Positions 8,271 through 15,963 of a stretch of DNA of 19,296 nucleotides are shown here, in pieces (the stretch's first letter is position 1; each line of letters begins with the position of its first letter). The stretch is from an uncultured Flavobacteriales bacterium (GTDB lineage: Bacteria > Bacteroidota > Bacteroidia > Flavobacteriales_D > Crocinitomicaceae). Both the position numbers and the translations under genes were made by a program. The stretch lies in assembly GCA_905479845.1 (NCBI GenBank), contig CAJQOB010000337.1:1-19296 (forward strand), written 5' to 3'. The notes below the pieces were generated by a model. It did not search any database and was not told the origin of the DNA. It saw only the letters and a program-made list of their open reading frames with translations.

Positions 8271-8654
8271 TCCTTTTTTACGATATAGCATATAACTTAT
8301 CTAGCCCCAGCTATTCCTCACGTACAAGTCAATTACATTTTGAATGACAACAATGTAATCAACCTTTAACTAATTTCTCAGTAAAAATAAAAGTCCTGAC
8401 ATTTCCGTCAGGACTTTTAATGTTTTAGAGCCACCATTCTAAATACTTAACCACTATCATTATGACATAATCTAGCTCATTGAGCGTTGATTACAGGAAC
8501 AAAATTAGTCGCTTTAAAGTTAGATCAGATCAGAATTTTGCTTTATTCGATTAGCAGAACGGAATCATCTGTGAACGGTGTCTATTTAACCAGATAGCTG
8601 TTAATTCCATACAGAGCAAAGAAGCCAATAAAGGGTCATTTTCTAATTGTAATG
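8271..8654. other. Gene-free spacer with a hairpin terminator and a lone promoter-like box
   Basis: No open frame here looks coding on either strand. It contains a 12-base-pair terminator hairpin at 8389-8418 and, on the minus strand, an exact -7 box TAATTTTG at 8500-8507. No -33 TTG is visible at the usual distance. A transcript from that box would run about 100 bases to the hairpin. The region may also simply be debris from loss of the 5' end of the neighbouring T9SS gene. Confidence 0.4.
8389..8418. terminator. Hairpin terminator in the spacer
   Basis: AAAAGTCCTGAC (8389-8400) pairs perfectly with GTCAGGACTTTT (8407-8418) around the loop ATTTCC. The minus direction has the better T tract (TTTTATTTTT), so it probably ends a minus-strand transcript, either from the membrane-protein gene ending at 8655 or from a short RNA starting near 8494. 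Confidence 0.8.
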
Positions 8655-9188
8655 TTATTTCATTAATCCTAGTTTCCGAAAGACGTTTTCGAGTGAAGCG
8701 GTGCCACCTGCGAAAGTGTTTCCTTTGACAAGAATGATGCTTCCACTTGAATAGCGAACAACCAACTTCTTTGAGCTTGATGTTAATTGAAATTCGCGCT
8801 CGACAGAAATGTTTCCCAAAGAATCCAGAGTATTACCAGCACCGTCAAGTAAAGCTGCGTTCTTCAAGTCAAAGGTGCAAATGGTCTTATATTCTGAAGG
8901 TGAAAGCGCATTTATTTTTTTCGAATATCGATTGATAAGAACATAAATGAACCCGAAAAGAGTGCCGATAATAATGAAAACAAGACTTATCGTGAGACTC
9001 AAATCAGATCCTTGGAAATGCGAGATAAGAGAAACAACACCAAAGATCAAGGGTATACCTGCGGTTAACAGTAAGACAAATCGAGCAGTTGGAATCCATA
9101 AAGCAGGTTGCTGTTTTACGATGACTTGTTCATCTTTCAAGTAGATTCCACATCCAGAATCCTTTGTTAATAGTTGAAAACCAAACAT
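8655..9188 (-). CDS. Two-helix membrane protein of unknown function
   Basis: This 177-residue protein has two transmembrane helices close together (about residues 33-58 and 62-86), a short N-terminal domain and a soluble C-terminal domain of about 85 residues rich in beta-strand patterns (for example KKLVVRYSSGSIILVKG). The layout recalls bacterial membrane-anchored PH-like domain proteins, but no family signature is firm and no function is claimed. The start is well supported: the -7 box TATCTTTG lies 4 bases before the ATG. It follows the pirin gene on the same strand after 75 bases but has its own promoter. Confidence 0.7.
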   Translation of the reverse strand: MFGFQLLTKDSGCGIYLKDEQVIVKQQPALWIPTARFVLLLTAGIPLIFGVVSLISHFQGSDLSLTISLVFIIIGTLFGFIYVLINRYSKKINALSPSEYKTICTFDLKNAALLDGAGNTLDSLGNISVEREFQLTSSSKKLVVRYSSGSIILVKGNTFAGGTASLENVFRKLGLMK

Positions 9189-9192
9189 TTAA

Positions 9193-9200
9193 CAAAGATA
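9193..9200 (-). promoter_or_regulatory. -7 box of the two-helix membrane protein gene, leaderless arrangement
   Basis: The minus-strand bases TATCTTTG are an exact match to TAnnTTTG and end 4 bases before the ATG at 9188. Confidence 0.55.
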
Positions 9201-9263
9201 CGCGAAATCTCCGTAAATGCGTAAGTTGGAGTGGATAGAGTCAAACGCTTTATCGATGCATGA

Positions 9264-10391
9264 CTATTTAACTTCTTCTGTTCCATCGGCGTGCAAGGCA
9301 AACCGACCTTTTGATTTATCATGAACTTGATCGTACTTTTCCCAAGGCCATCCGCCAAATTGCGTAGCGTGGTAATCTTCAAACGCTTGTTGAATTTCTT
9401 CACGAGAGTTCATCACAAACGGTCCATGCTGAACCACAGGTTCATCTATTGGTTTTCCTTGAAGAATCAGCACTTTTGATGCTTCACTTCCGTTTTTGAA
9501 AATCAATTTTTGGGTTGGGTCGACTTCTGCTGCGTGTTAGTGAGGGATCATTTCCTCTCCAATAGCGAGGTCGTTTCCTTCGTAATAATATACTGTTCGA
9601 TTGATTCCTTCTCCTGCTGCTCCAAGCTCAAAACTTCCGTCAGGGTCAAGGTGAATATTGAAAACACCTACGGCATTTTCTTCATCCGAAGCCCAAGAAT
9701 TGGGAGGTGGACTTGGTGCCAACTGACTGTTAATTTTTCCCGCAATCACTTCGATTCTTACTCTGTCTTGATCCAAAGAAACGATGGGTAAATCTTCCTG
9801 CCATAACATTTTAAAATGTGGCTCAACCATTTTACTCTTTTTGGGAAGGTTTAACCAAATTTGAAACAGCTCCATATCATTTCCCTTATCGGAATGAATC
9901 AAAGGGAACATTTCTGAGTGCTGAACTCCTTTCCCTGCTGTCATCCATTGAACATCACCATTCCCGTAACGTCCAGCAGCTCCTGTTGAATCCGCATGAT
10001 CCACAACACCTTCACGAACAACTGTGATTGTTTCAAATCCACGATGCGGATGACCGGGAAAACCAGGAATAGTGCTTCCGTGGTACATACGCCAACCGTC
10101 TTTCAGTATGAAATCTTGTCCAATATGTCTCCCTTTCAGTGATTCTGGGTCTGGAGCCATTTCCTCATTTCCCGCAGGGTATTTGTCTTCATGATGGACG
10201 CAAAACAGAAAAGGGTCAGCTGTTTCCCACTGAAACCCGAGTGCTCGCGTACGTTTGATTATATTTTTCATTTTTTCTTCTTCTTTTTCTTCGCTGGAGT
10301 GCTTTTGCTTTGATCCTGTTGCTCCCAATAATGGGAGCGCAGCGAAACCGGCGATCATTTTTCCTATAAAACTTCTTCTTTGTTCACTCAT
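9264..10391 (-). pseudogene. Pirin-family cupin protein with Tat-like signal, broken by an in-frame stop codon
   Basis: From the ATG at 10391 the frame is open for 284 codons, then meets TAA at 9539-9537 and continues in the same frame to 9264 with the rest of the pirin C-terminal domain (HAAEVDP, then LILQGKPIDEPVVQHGPFVMN). The metal-binding residues of the N-terminal cupin are intact: H114 and H116 in GHPHRGFET, H158 and E160 in GKGVQHSEM. Pirins are iron-binding cupins, some with quercetinase activity. The N-terminus has the twin-arginine pattern RRSFIGK followed by a hydrophobic stretch, suggesting Tat export; an internal ATG at codon 41 after a purine-rich run could give a cytoplasmic form. 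The product may be truncated and non-functional, the stop may be a sequencing error, or it may be read through. Confidence 0.78.
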
Positions 10392-10411
10392 AACATAAAT
10401 AGTTACCACGG

Positions 10412-10419
10412 TAAATATA
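10412..10419 (-). promoter_or_regulatory. Candidate -7 box for the pirin gene
   Basis: Minus-strand TATATTTA matches TAnnTTTG except for the last base, 20 bases before the ATG at 10391. No -33 TTG was seen, so support is weak. Confidence 0.25.
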
Positions 10420-10781
10420 ATTAATATTTTTCATTGTGTAAGGTTAAATGAGACCAAATGAGGAAGCGTCATTTCTGTTTTTAGGTTAAAAAGGACGTGA
10501 AATACGTCAAAAAGCTTCTGTTTGTAAAACAAAAAAACCGATAAACCGCCAAAACCGTAATAAATATGTGTAAAGAGTTGAGTTTTTCGGGAAATTATTC
10601 TCACTATTGTGCAACTAAACAGTGTTGTTCGCGTTCCTTGTATACCAAAACACCAGCTCAGAGTACTATGAAGCAGTTTCGACAACTACGCGGAGCTGTT
10701 TTAACGATGGAAAGATTTACATTTTCTGATTAAGTTACAATAATGAGGGTGAAAGAGTTGGATCCAAAAGTGCGGTTCTTT
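10420..10781. other. Gene-free spacer with no clear content
   Basis: The 362 bases between the pirin promoter region and the small membrane peptide gene show no coding-like frame, no strong hairpin terminator and no full promoter match. The only structure noticed is a weak 5-base-pair hairpin near 10493 (GACGT/ACGTC). Confidence 0.35.
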
Positions 10782-10877
10782 CTATTTTTTGCCATTCATT
10801 TTGTACATCAAATACCCAATTCCTACCACGAAATGCAGGATGATAACGGCAAGAATGATAATCGCGCTAGTGCTCAT
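10782..10877 (-). CDS. Small single-span membrane peptide, 31 residues
   Basis: The ATG at 10877 opens a 31-codon frame: a short polar start (MSTS), one long hydrophobic helix from about residue 5 to 24, and a basic end (KMNGKK). The purine-rich AAAGAACCT precedes the ATG, and a -7-like TAACTTTA is at 10893-10900 on this strand. The helix-plus-positive-tail layout predicts an N-out, C-in inner-membrane peptide. The role is unknown. It is divergent from mnmE with only 68 bases between the starts. Confidence 0.55.
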   Translation of the reverse strand: MSTSAIIILAVIILHFVVGIGYLMYKMNGKK

Positions 10878-10933
10878 AGGTTCTTTTATTGATAAAGTTA
10901 GGAAACAGTGAGGAGATAAACTGTAACAAGCAT

Positions 10934-10941
10934 TACTTTTG
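10934..10941 (+). promoter_or_regulatory. -7 box of mnmE, leaderless arrangement
   Basis: TACTTTTG exactly matches TAnnTTTG and ends 4 bases before the ATG at 10946. No -33 TTG is seen at the normal distance. Confidence 0.55.
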
Positions 10942-10945
10942 CACC

Positions 10946-12292
10946 ATGTTGAATCATCAAGATACAATTTGTGCACTTGCAACAGCAAATGGTGTTGGAG
11001 CAATTAGCGTTATCCGTGTTTCAGGGAGTAAATCCTGGGAAATCGTCTCAAAGATTTTCTCAAAACCCTTGGATGGAAAAGAATCACACACTGCTCATTT
11101 TGGGACTATTTCCAATGACAGTAAGTTGATTGATGAGGTACTAATTACCATTTTCGCCGAAGGAAGAAGTTTCACAGGCGAGGAAAGTGCAGAAATTGCT
11201 TGTCACGGATCACCATTTATTCAGCAACAAATTATTCAAGTACTCACCAAGAATGGGTGCCGAATGGCGAACCCAGGAGAGTTTACGCAACGAGCGTTCT
11301 TGAACGGAAAAATGGATTTGTCTCAAGCAGAGGCGGTGGCAGATTTGATTGCTGCACAATCCAGAAGTTCACATGATATTGCCTTGAAACAATTACGTGG
11401 AGGGTTTTCCTCTGAGCTAAAAGACTTGCGCGAAAAGTTGATAAATTTTGCGTCGTTAGTGGAATTGGAACTGGACTTTGCCGAGGAGGATGTAGAGTTC
11501 GCCGACAGAACTGAATTGAAAGAGCTAGTAACAAATGTGCTTGCCTACGTGAAACGACTGGCAGAGTCTTTTGAACTTGGAAACGCGATCAAAGAAGGCG
11601 TTCCTGTTGCCATTGTTGGAGCACCGAATACAGGGAAAAGCACATTGTTGAATCAGTTATTGGGAGATGATCGAGCAATTGTAAGTAACATTGCTGGTAC
11701 CACTCGAGATGTGATTGAAGAAACACTTAATATCGAAGGAATATTATTCCGATTGATTGATACAGCTGGGATTCGTGAAGGGGCTGAGGAAATCGAAGCC
11801 ATGGGAATTGAGCGCTCGAAGGAGAAAATTGAGCAGGCAAAAATTGTCCTTTGTTTGGCGGATGCTTCAGTTGAAAACAGCATCAATGATGTGAAAACAT
11901 GGGTGGAAGAGTTGAAATTACGCCACCCAAATAAACGAATTCAATTAATCGTCAATAAATCAGATCTTACTTCGTCTTCCGAAGGAATTGCCATAAGTGC
12001 AAAGGAAGGAGAGAATATTGAGTCTTTGAAGGCGTGGATGGTTAATTCTGTCACGGATGGTTTCGACATGGCCAACGAAACGATAGTGTCAAATGCGCGC
12101 CATTATGATGCATTAATGAAAACATCTGAAGCCTTAGAAAATGCACTGAACGGCTTGGAAACCAATGTTTCAGCCGATTGGGTAGCAATTGATATTCGTC
12201 AGGCAATGTTCGAGTTGGGAACGATTACGGGTGATATTTCTACGGATGATTTGCTGGGGAATATCTTTAGTAAGTTTTGTATCGGGAAGTAA
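10946..12292 (+). CDS. mnmE: tRNA uridine-5-carboxymethylaminomethyl(34) synthesis GTPase
   Basis: MnmE, with MnmG, makes the cmnm5 modification at wobble uridine 34 of several tRNAs, using a tetrahydrofolate-derived carbon and GTP hydrolysis. The 448-residue protein has the N-terminal folate-binding domain (starting DTICALATANGVGAISVIRVSG), a central helical domain and an inserted G domain: G1 GAPNTGKS at 225-232, TTRD, DTAG at 272-275 and NKSD at 337-340. The invariant C-terminal CIGK is at 445-448. The open frame extends 19 codons further upstream to 10889, but the ATG at 10946 gives the family's standard N-terminus and follows a perfect -7 box by 4 bases. The next gene is 26 bases downstream and probably cotranscribed. 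Confidence 0.97.
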   Translation: MLNHQDTICALATANGVGAISVIRVSGSKSWEIVSKIFSKPLDGKESHTAHFGTISNDSKLIDEVLITIFAEGRSFTGEESAEIACHGSPFIQQQIIQVLTKNGCRMANPGEFTQRAFLNGKMDLSQAEAVADLIAAQSRSSHDIALKQLRGGFSSELKDLREKLINFASLVELELDFAEEDVEFADRTELKELVTNVLAYVKRLAESFELGNAIKEGVPVAIVGAPNTGKSTLLNQLLGDDRAIVSNIAGTTRDVIEETLNIEGILFRLIDTAGIREGAEEIEAMGIERSKEKIEQAKIVLCLADASVENSINDVKTWVEELKLRHPNKRIQLIVNKSDLTSSSEGIAISAKEGENIESLKAWMVNSVTDGFDMANETIVSNARHYDALMKTSEALENALNGLETNVSADWVAIDIRQAMFELGTITGDISTDDLLGNIFSKFCIGK

Positions 12293-12318
12293 TCTCTCAA
12301 CAACTGCATCAAGAATAA

Positions 12319-12978
12319 ATGGACATTTTTTTAACCAAAAAGGAAACGCTAAAATGCTCTGCTTGTAATAAGCGAATAGGGTTAGGCGAAGCTTTTGTGG
12401 CTGAATCAGAAAAGCACAGGGGAACCTGTTTTTCATGCTCGCCATATGTCAAAGCGACCTTTTTAAAACCGGGAAATGCAGCCTTAACAAGACGTTCAAA
12501 AAAGCATTCGAGTTATTGTGGCGTTGTATTCGCCTGGAATCGTAGAAGAAAACGCTTTGAACGAAGAGGACAGTACGTCGAAGCAGAGGCGATTTTAAAA
12601 GCGCAGCGCGAGTGTGAAGCGGATCAAGCGGAGAGAGCAATTAAGAATGAAAAGGCAGCCGTAAAAAGAGCTGAGCAAGACAAGATTTACATTGCTGAGT
12701 TTTCAAAAGCTATTAGAAAGTTTTATCCAAATTGTCCTAAAAATAGGGAGATAGCAATTGCGAAACATGCTTGTGAAAAACACAGCGGTCGCGTTGGAAG
12801 AACAGCAAAAGCCAAGGAGTTTGATAAGAAAATGATTGATTTAGCTGTTGAAGCTCATATTCGACACGCAGAAACCAATTACGATAATCAGTTTGGAACA
12901 GGAAGAACGAAACGGGCAATTCGTACTGATGTTAAGCCACATATTATTTCTACCATGAGAAAGTGGGGAGGATACTAG
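12319..12978 (+). CDS. DUF2293-like protein with N-terminal zinc-finger pattern
   Basis: This 219-residue protein has three parts. An N-terminal CxxC pair (C13, C16 and C37, C40) looks like a zinc ribbon. A basic helical middle segment, rich in Lys, Arg, Glu and Ala (about 75-125), may form a coiled coil. The C-terminal domain contains CEKHSGRVGRTAKAK and AVEAHIRHAETNYD, which I recognise as the DUF2293 signature. The high lysine/arginine content and zinc-binding cysteines suggest nucleic-acid binding, but the function of DUF2293 is unknown. It follows mnmE by 26 bases with no terminator between, so it likely shares that transcript. No strong ribosome-binding site is seen, which is normal in Bacteroidota. 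Confidence 0.7.
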   Translation: MDIFLTKKETLKCSACNKRIGLGEAFVAESEKHRGTCFSCSPYVKATFLKPGNAALTRRSKKHSSYCGVVFAWNRRRKRFERRGQYVEAEAILKAQRECEADQAERAIKNEKAAVKRAEQDKIYIAEFSKAIRKFYPNCPKNREIAIAKHACEKHSGRVGRTAKAKEFDKKMIDLAVEAHIRHAETNYDNQFGTGRTKRAIRTDVKPHIISTMRKWGGY

Positions 12979-12981
12979 AAG

Positions 12982-13004
12982 TGAGCTTTGAGTGCCTCAG
13001 CTCA
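12982..13004 (+). terminator. Possible weak hairpin after the DUF2293 gene
   Basis: TGAGCT (12982-12987) pairs with AGCTCA (12999-13004), and an inner GAG/CTC pairs after a TT bulge. There is no T tract right after it; TTTT comes 15 bases later. It may end the mnmE transcript, but the form is not canonical. Confidence 0.3.
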
Positions 13005-13061
13005 TGACACCTCACCGATTTTAACAAAATCAGCCGCATGTGTCTATTCCTAAACCCAAAC

Positions 13062-13092
13062 TTGGCTTTCCATTGATAAAGATTTACTTTTG
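13062..13092 (+). promoter_or_regulatory. Full promoter of the LRR protein gene (-33 TTG and -7 TACTTTTG)
   Basis: TTG at 13062-13064 is followed after 20 bases by TACTTTTG at 13085-13092, an exact match to the Bacteroidetes promoter. The -7 box ends 4 bases before the ATG at 13097, so the mRNA should start at or just before the start codon. This is the best promoter in the window. Confidence 0.65.
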
Positions 13093-13096
13093 CTCC

Positions 13097-14695
13097 ATGA
13101 TCAATTCATTGGCACAACTACTCTTGATTTCGACATTCTTGTTCGTCGGAACAATTACAGCTCAACAAACATACGTTCCTGATAACAACTTTGAAGCTTA
13201 CCTTGAGGCCAACGGAATGGGAAATGGAGTCGCGAACGATGATTACGTGACTACCGCTAACATTAGCGGGGTAGGATCATTAATTGTGTGGGGATACAAC
13301 ATTGCAGACCTCACAGGAATTGAAGATTTTTCGTCTCTTACTATGCTGTTCTGCTTTCAGAACCAATTGACATCACTAGACTTATCACAAAACACAATGT
13401 TGTCAGATTTACGCTGTAATGATAACCAGCTGACGTCTCTAAATGTTTCAAACAATACTTCACTAACGACATTTTTCTGTTACAACAACCAGTTAACGTC
13501 AATCGTTGGATTGGGTAATACAAATGTGAATGACCTCCGATGTAGTGGTAATCAATTGACATCCCTAGACGTGAGTGGGCTTCCAGCACTATTCAAACTT
13601 CACTGTCAAATCAATCAATTGACAGCTTTGGATGTTTCGATGAACCCATTGTTGAACGACTTACGCTGTAATAACAATCAAATTTCATCACTGAACTTAG
13701 CAACGAATTCGCAGTTGGGAATTCTCTTTTGTCAATATAACCAGCTCGCAACACTCAACCTTGGTACAACATCCGGAATTACCTTTATGCATTGTCACGA
13801 AAACCAATTGACAACTTTAGATGTGTCCCAACATAGCGGATTGACAGAATTACAATGTAACGGCAACTTGTTAACACATGTTGACATTACTCAGAATCCA
13901 GACCTAGTAACACTTTATGCGCACGATAACTCTTTGACTTGCCTCGTCGCTAACAACGGTCAAGATCTTGACTTAAACATCTTAAACAATCCCCAATTAA
14001 CCTGTGCGAGTGTGACATACCCGCCGTATGCTGTTGCGAATGCCTTGTACGATCCAATTGTAAACTTCAACGTGGTCTGCGGAGGACCGATCAATAATGA
14101 TGTAGATATTGATCAAACGACAGTTATTCTTTCTGCTCAGCTAAATGGAGCGTCCTATCAATGGCTTGATTGCAGCGCAAACTATGCACCAATCCCAGGG
14201 GCAATTTACCAGGACTACTCAGCGGATTCAACAGGGTTTTATGCCGTAGAGTTGACCTTTACGGATTGTTTCGGAACACAAGTGGATACCTCAACTTGTA
14301 TGTACATTGATTGTATTTCAGGAATTGACAATGATGTGACGCAGACAGGAGCTTTATTGACAGCCGATATGAGCGGTGCTACCTATCAGTGGCTGGATTG
14401 TGATAATAACTATGCGGAAATACCTGGAGAAACAAACCAGTGGTACACAGCATCGACAGTTGGACATTACGCTGTGAAAATCACTTACTCCAATTTGTGC
14501 GAAACGATAGAAATTGATACTTCATCTTGTCATTTGGTAGATCTTGCCGATATGGATGAGTTAACGACGGGCCCAGCAAAGCTTGTAAAAGTAGTGGACC
14601 TACTTGGTAGAGAAACTCCTGCGCTTCCAAACACTCCGTTGATTTACATTTACAGTGATGGAACGATTAAGCGCGTATTCAAATTGAAAGAATAA
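13097..14695 (+). CDS. Secreted leucine-rich-repeat protein with Ig-like modules and a short T9SS-type tail
   Basis: With the ATG at 13097 the product has 532 residues. The upstream in-frame start at 13040 would bury the signal peptide (ending near TITAQQ) and is overlapped by the promoter. After the signal come nine to ten repeats of 21 residues (about 68-298) of the type LxxLxCxxNQLTxLDVSxNx, with a cysteine just before the asparagine ladder. Next are two copies of a roughly 75-residue module (about 335-405 and 410-485) sharing YQWLDC, then AxIPG, YAV and DTSxC. The end (VVDLLGRE, then PNTPLIYIYSDGT, then VFKLKE) resembles the short C-terminal tails of many Flavobacteriales secreted proteins and probably directs T9SS secretion. 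Surface adhesion or binding is likely, but the ligand is unknown. The glycosyltransferase gene follows 19 bases later. Confidence 0.85.
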   Translation: MINSLAQLLLISTFLFVGTITAQQTYVPDNNFEAYLEANGMGNGVANDDYVTTANISGVGSLIVWGYNIADLTGIEDFSSLTMLFCFQNQLTSLDLSQNTMLSDLRCNDNQLTSLNVSNNTSLTTFFCYNNQLTSIVGLGNTNVNDLRCSGNQLTSLDVSGLPALFKLHCQINQLTALDVSMNPLLNDLRCNNNQISSLNLATNSQLGILFCQYNQLATLNLGTTSGITFMHCHENQLTTLDVSQHSGLTELQCNGNLLTHVDITQNPDLVTLYAHDNSLTCLVANNGQDLDLNILNNPQLTCASVTYPPYAVANALYDPIVNFNVVCGGPINNDVDIDQTTVILSAQLNGASYQWLDCSANYAPIPGAIYQDYSADSTGFYAVELTFTDCFGTQVDTSTCMYIDCISGIDNDVTQTGALLTADMSGATYQWLDCDNNYAEIPGETNQWYTASTVGHYAVKITYSNLCETIEIDTSSCHLVDLADMDELTTGPAKLVKVVDLLGRETPALPNTPLIYIYSDGTIKRVFKLKE

Positions 14696-14714
14696 TCAAC
14701 TTTAGGATAGAGTA

Positions 14715-15944
14715 TTGAAAAGAATCCTCATCATAGGAAAGGTTTTGCCTGAACCGAAGTCGTCTGCAGCAGGAACCCGTATGATGCAGTTGATTCATTA
14801 CTTTATTGATAGAGGAGATGAGGTGACTTTTGTATCCTCAGCTAAGGATTCGTTCTACCAAGAGGATCTTGCACCGTTAGACTTATCATGCTCTTTCGTT
14901 CAATTGAACGATAGCTCTTTCAATGAGTTTATTGAAAAATTGGATCCACACCTTGTGATTTTCGATCGTTTTATGACGGAAGAGCAGTTTGCTTGGCGAG
15001 TGATGGACTCTTGTCCGAGCGCTCTTCGAATACTCAACACTGAGGATTTACACTTTTTGCGAGAAGCGAGGCACAAAGCGCTTAAACAAAGCCAAAGAGT
15101 AGATTTATCTACGCTTCGCTCGGATTTGCAGCTACGTGAGCTCGCATCTATTTACAGAAGTGATATTTCATTGATGGTTTCCGATTTCGAAGTGAGTTTA
15201 TTAACCGGGGAGTACCAAATTCCAGCGGAAAAGTTAGTTCACCTGCCGCTTTATGCACCGAAGAATGAATACGAAACTCTGTCTTTCGAGGACCGGAATA
15301 ACTTCATTTTCATAGGGAACTTTTGGCATGAACCCAATTGGGATTCCGTTCGATATTTGAAATCAACTATCTGGCCCTTGATTCGAAAGAAAGTGCCTAA
15401 AGCGAAGCTTACTATTTATGGAGCATATTGTAGCGAAAAAGTATATCAGTTGGCCAATGAAAAGCAGGGGTTTTTGGTAAAAGGGAGAGCGGATGATGCC
15501 CTTGAGGTTGTTGCTAAATCAAGGGTAAGTTTAGCGCCTCTTCGATTTGGAGCAGGAATTAAAGGGAAACTACTCGAATCTATGGTGTGTGGAACACCAT
15601 CGGTTACAACAAATATTGGGTCGGAAGGAATGACGGATGGATTGTGGGGAGGTTTTATTGAAGATGACCCAGAAGCTTTCGCTGATAAAGCGGCTCGATT
15701 ATATCTCGATCAGCAGGAGTGGGAACAGTCTCAAAAAAGAGGGTTTGATTTAATCGAAAAACGTTTCACAAAAAAATCCTTTGCAACGAAGCTAGGTAGC
15801 TGTTTGGAACAGCTAAACGACTTGAATGATCACAGAAGTAAATCACTTGTGAGTTTGATTCTCCAAAATGAATCAAATCAAGCATCACGGTACATGTCAA
15901 TCTGGATTGAAGAGAAGAAACGAAATGGAAGAGGAGGGTCTTGA
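14715..15944 (+). CDS. Glycosyltransferase, GT4-like (GT-B fold)
   Basis: This 409-residue protein transfers a sugar from a nucleotide-sugar donor, probably for a surface glycan or capsule. The N-terminal half starts KRILIIGKVLPEPKSSAAGTR, where GT-B acceptor domains have their first strand and glycine loop. The C-terminal half has the donor-domain pattern: FIGNFWHEPNWDSVRYL, KAKLTIYGAYCSEKV, and RFGAGIKGKLLESMVCGTPSVTT, then GSEGM. The start is a TTG at 14715, preceded by the purine-rich GGATAGAG; no ATG gives the conserved N-terminus. It lies 19 bases after the LRR gene, so the pair may be one operon. Donor and acceptor cannot be predicted. Downstream it converges with the WYL-dioxygenase gene across 19 bases with no clear terminator. 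Confidence 0.87.
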   Translation: MKRILIIGKVLPEPKSSAAGTRMMQLIHYFIDRGDEVTFVSSAKDSFYQEDLAPLDLSCSFVQLNDSSFNEFIEKLDPHLVIFDRFMTEEQFAWRVMDSCPSALRILNTEDLHFLREARHKALKQSQRVDLSTLRSDLQLRELASIYRSDISLMVSDFEVSLLTGEYQIPAEKLVHLPLYAPKNEYETLSFEDRNNFIFIGNFWHEPNWDSVRYLKSTIWPLIRKKVPKAKLTIYGAYCSEKVYQLANEKQGFLVKGRADDALEVVAKSRVSLAPLRFGAGIKGKLLESMVCGTPSVTTNIGSEGMTDGLWGGFIEDDPEAFADKAARLYLDQQEWEQSQKRGFDLIEKRFTKKSFATKLGSCLEQLNDLNDHRSKSLVSLILQNESNQASRYMSIWIEEKKRNGRGGS

Positions 15945-15963
15945 TTTTCAGAACTCGTACAAC

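Noticed and set aside
8035..8295. 86-codon plus-strand frame opposite the truncated T9SS gene
   Set aside because: It is antisense to clear coding sequence, and its Cys/Ser/Arg-rich product is typical of a shadow frame.
8245..8328. GTACGTG inverted copies near the head of the truncated T9SS gene as mobile-element ends
   Set aside because: The match is only about 7 bases, with no transposase or target duplication nearby.
10431..10685. 84-codon open frame on the minus strand in the spacer before the pirin gene
   Set aside because: The residue pattern looks random (many Cys, Phe, His), and there is no family resemblance or convincing start signal.
10889..10945. Upstream extension of mnmE by 19 codons
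   Set aside because: It overlaps a perfect -7 box and gives an N-terminus foreign to the MnmE family; the ATG at 10946 gives the standard one.
13040..13096. Upstream extension of the LRR protein by 19 codons
   Set aside because: It contains the promoter elements and would place the signal peptide inside the protein.
13300..13990. Tandem DNA repeat or CRISPR-like array
   Set aside because: The roughly 63-base periodicity is the 21-residue leucine-rich repeat; the DNA copies have diverged and are coding.
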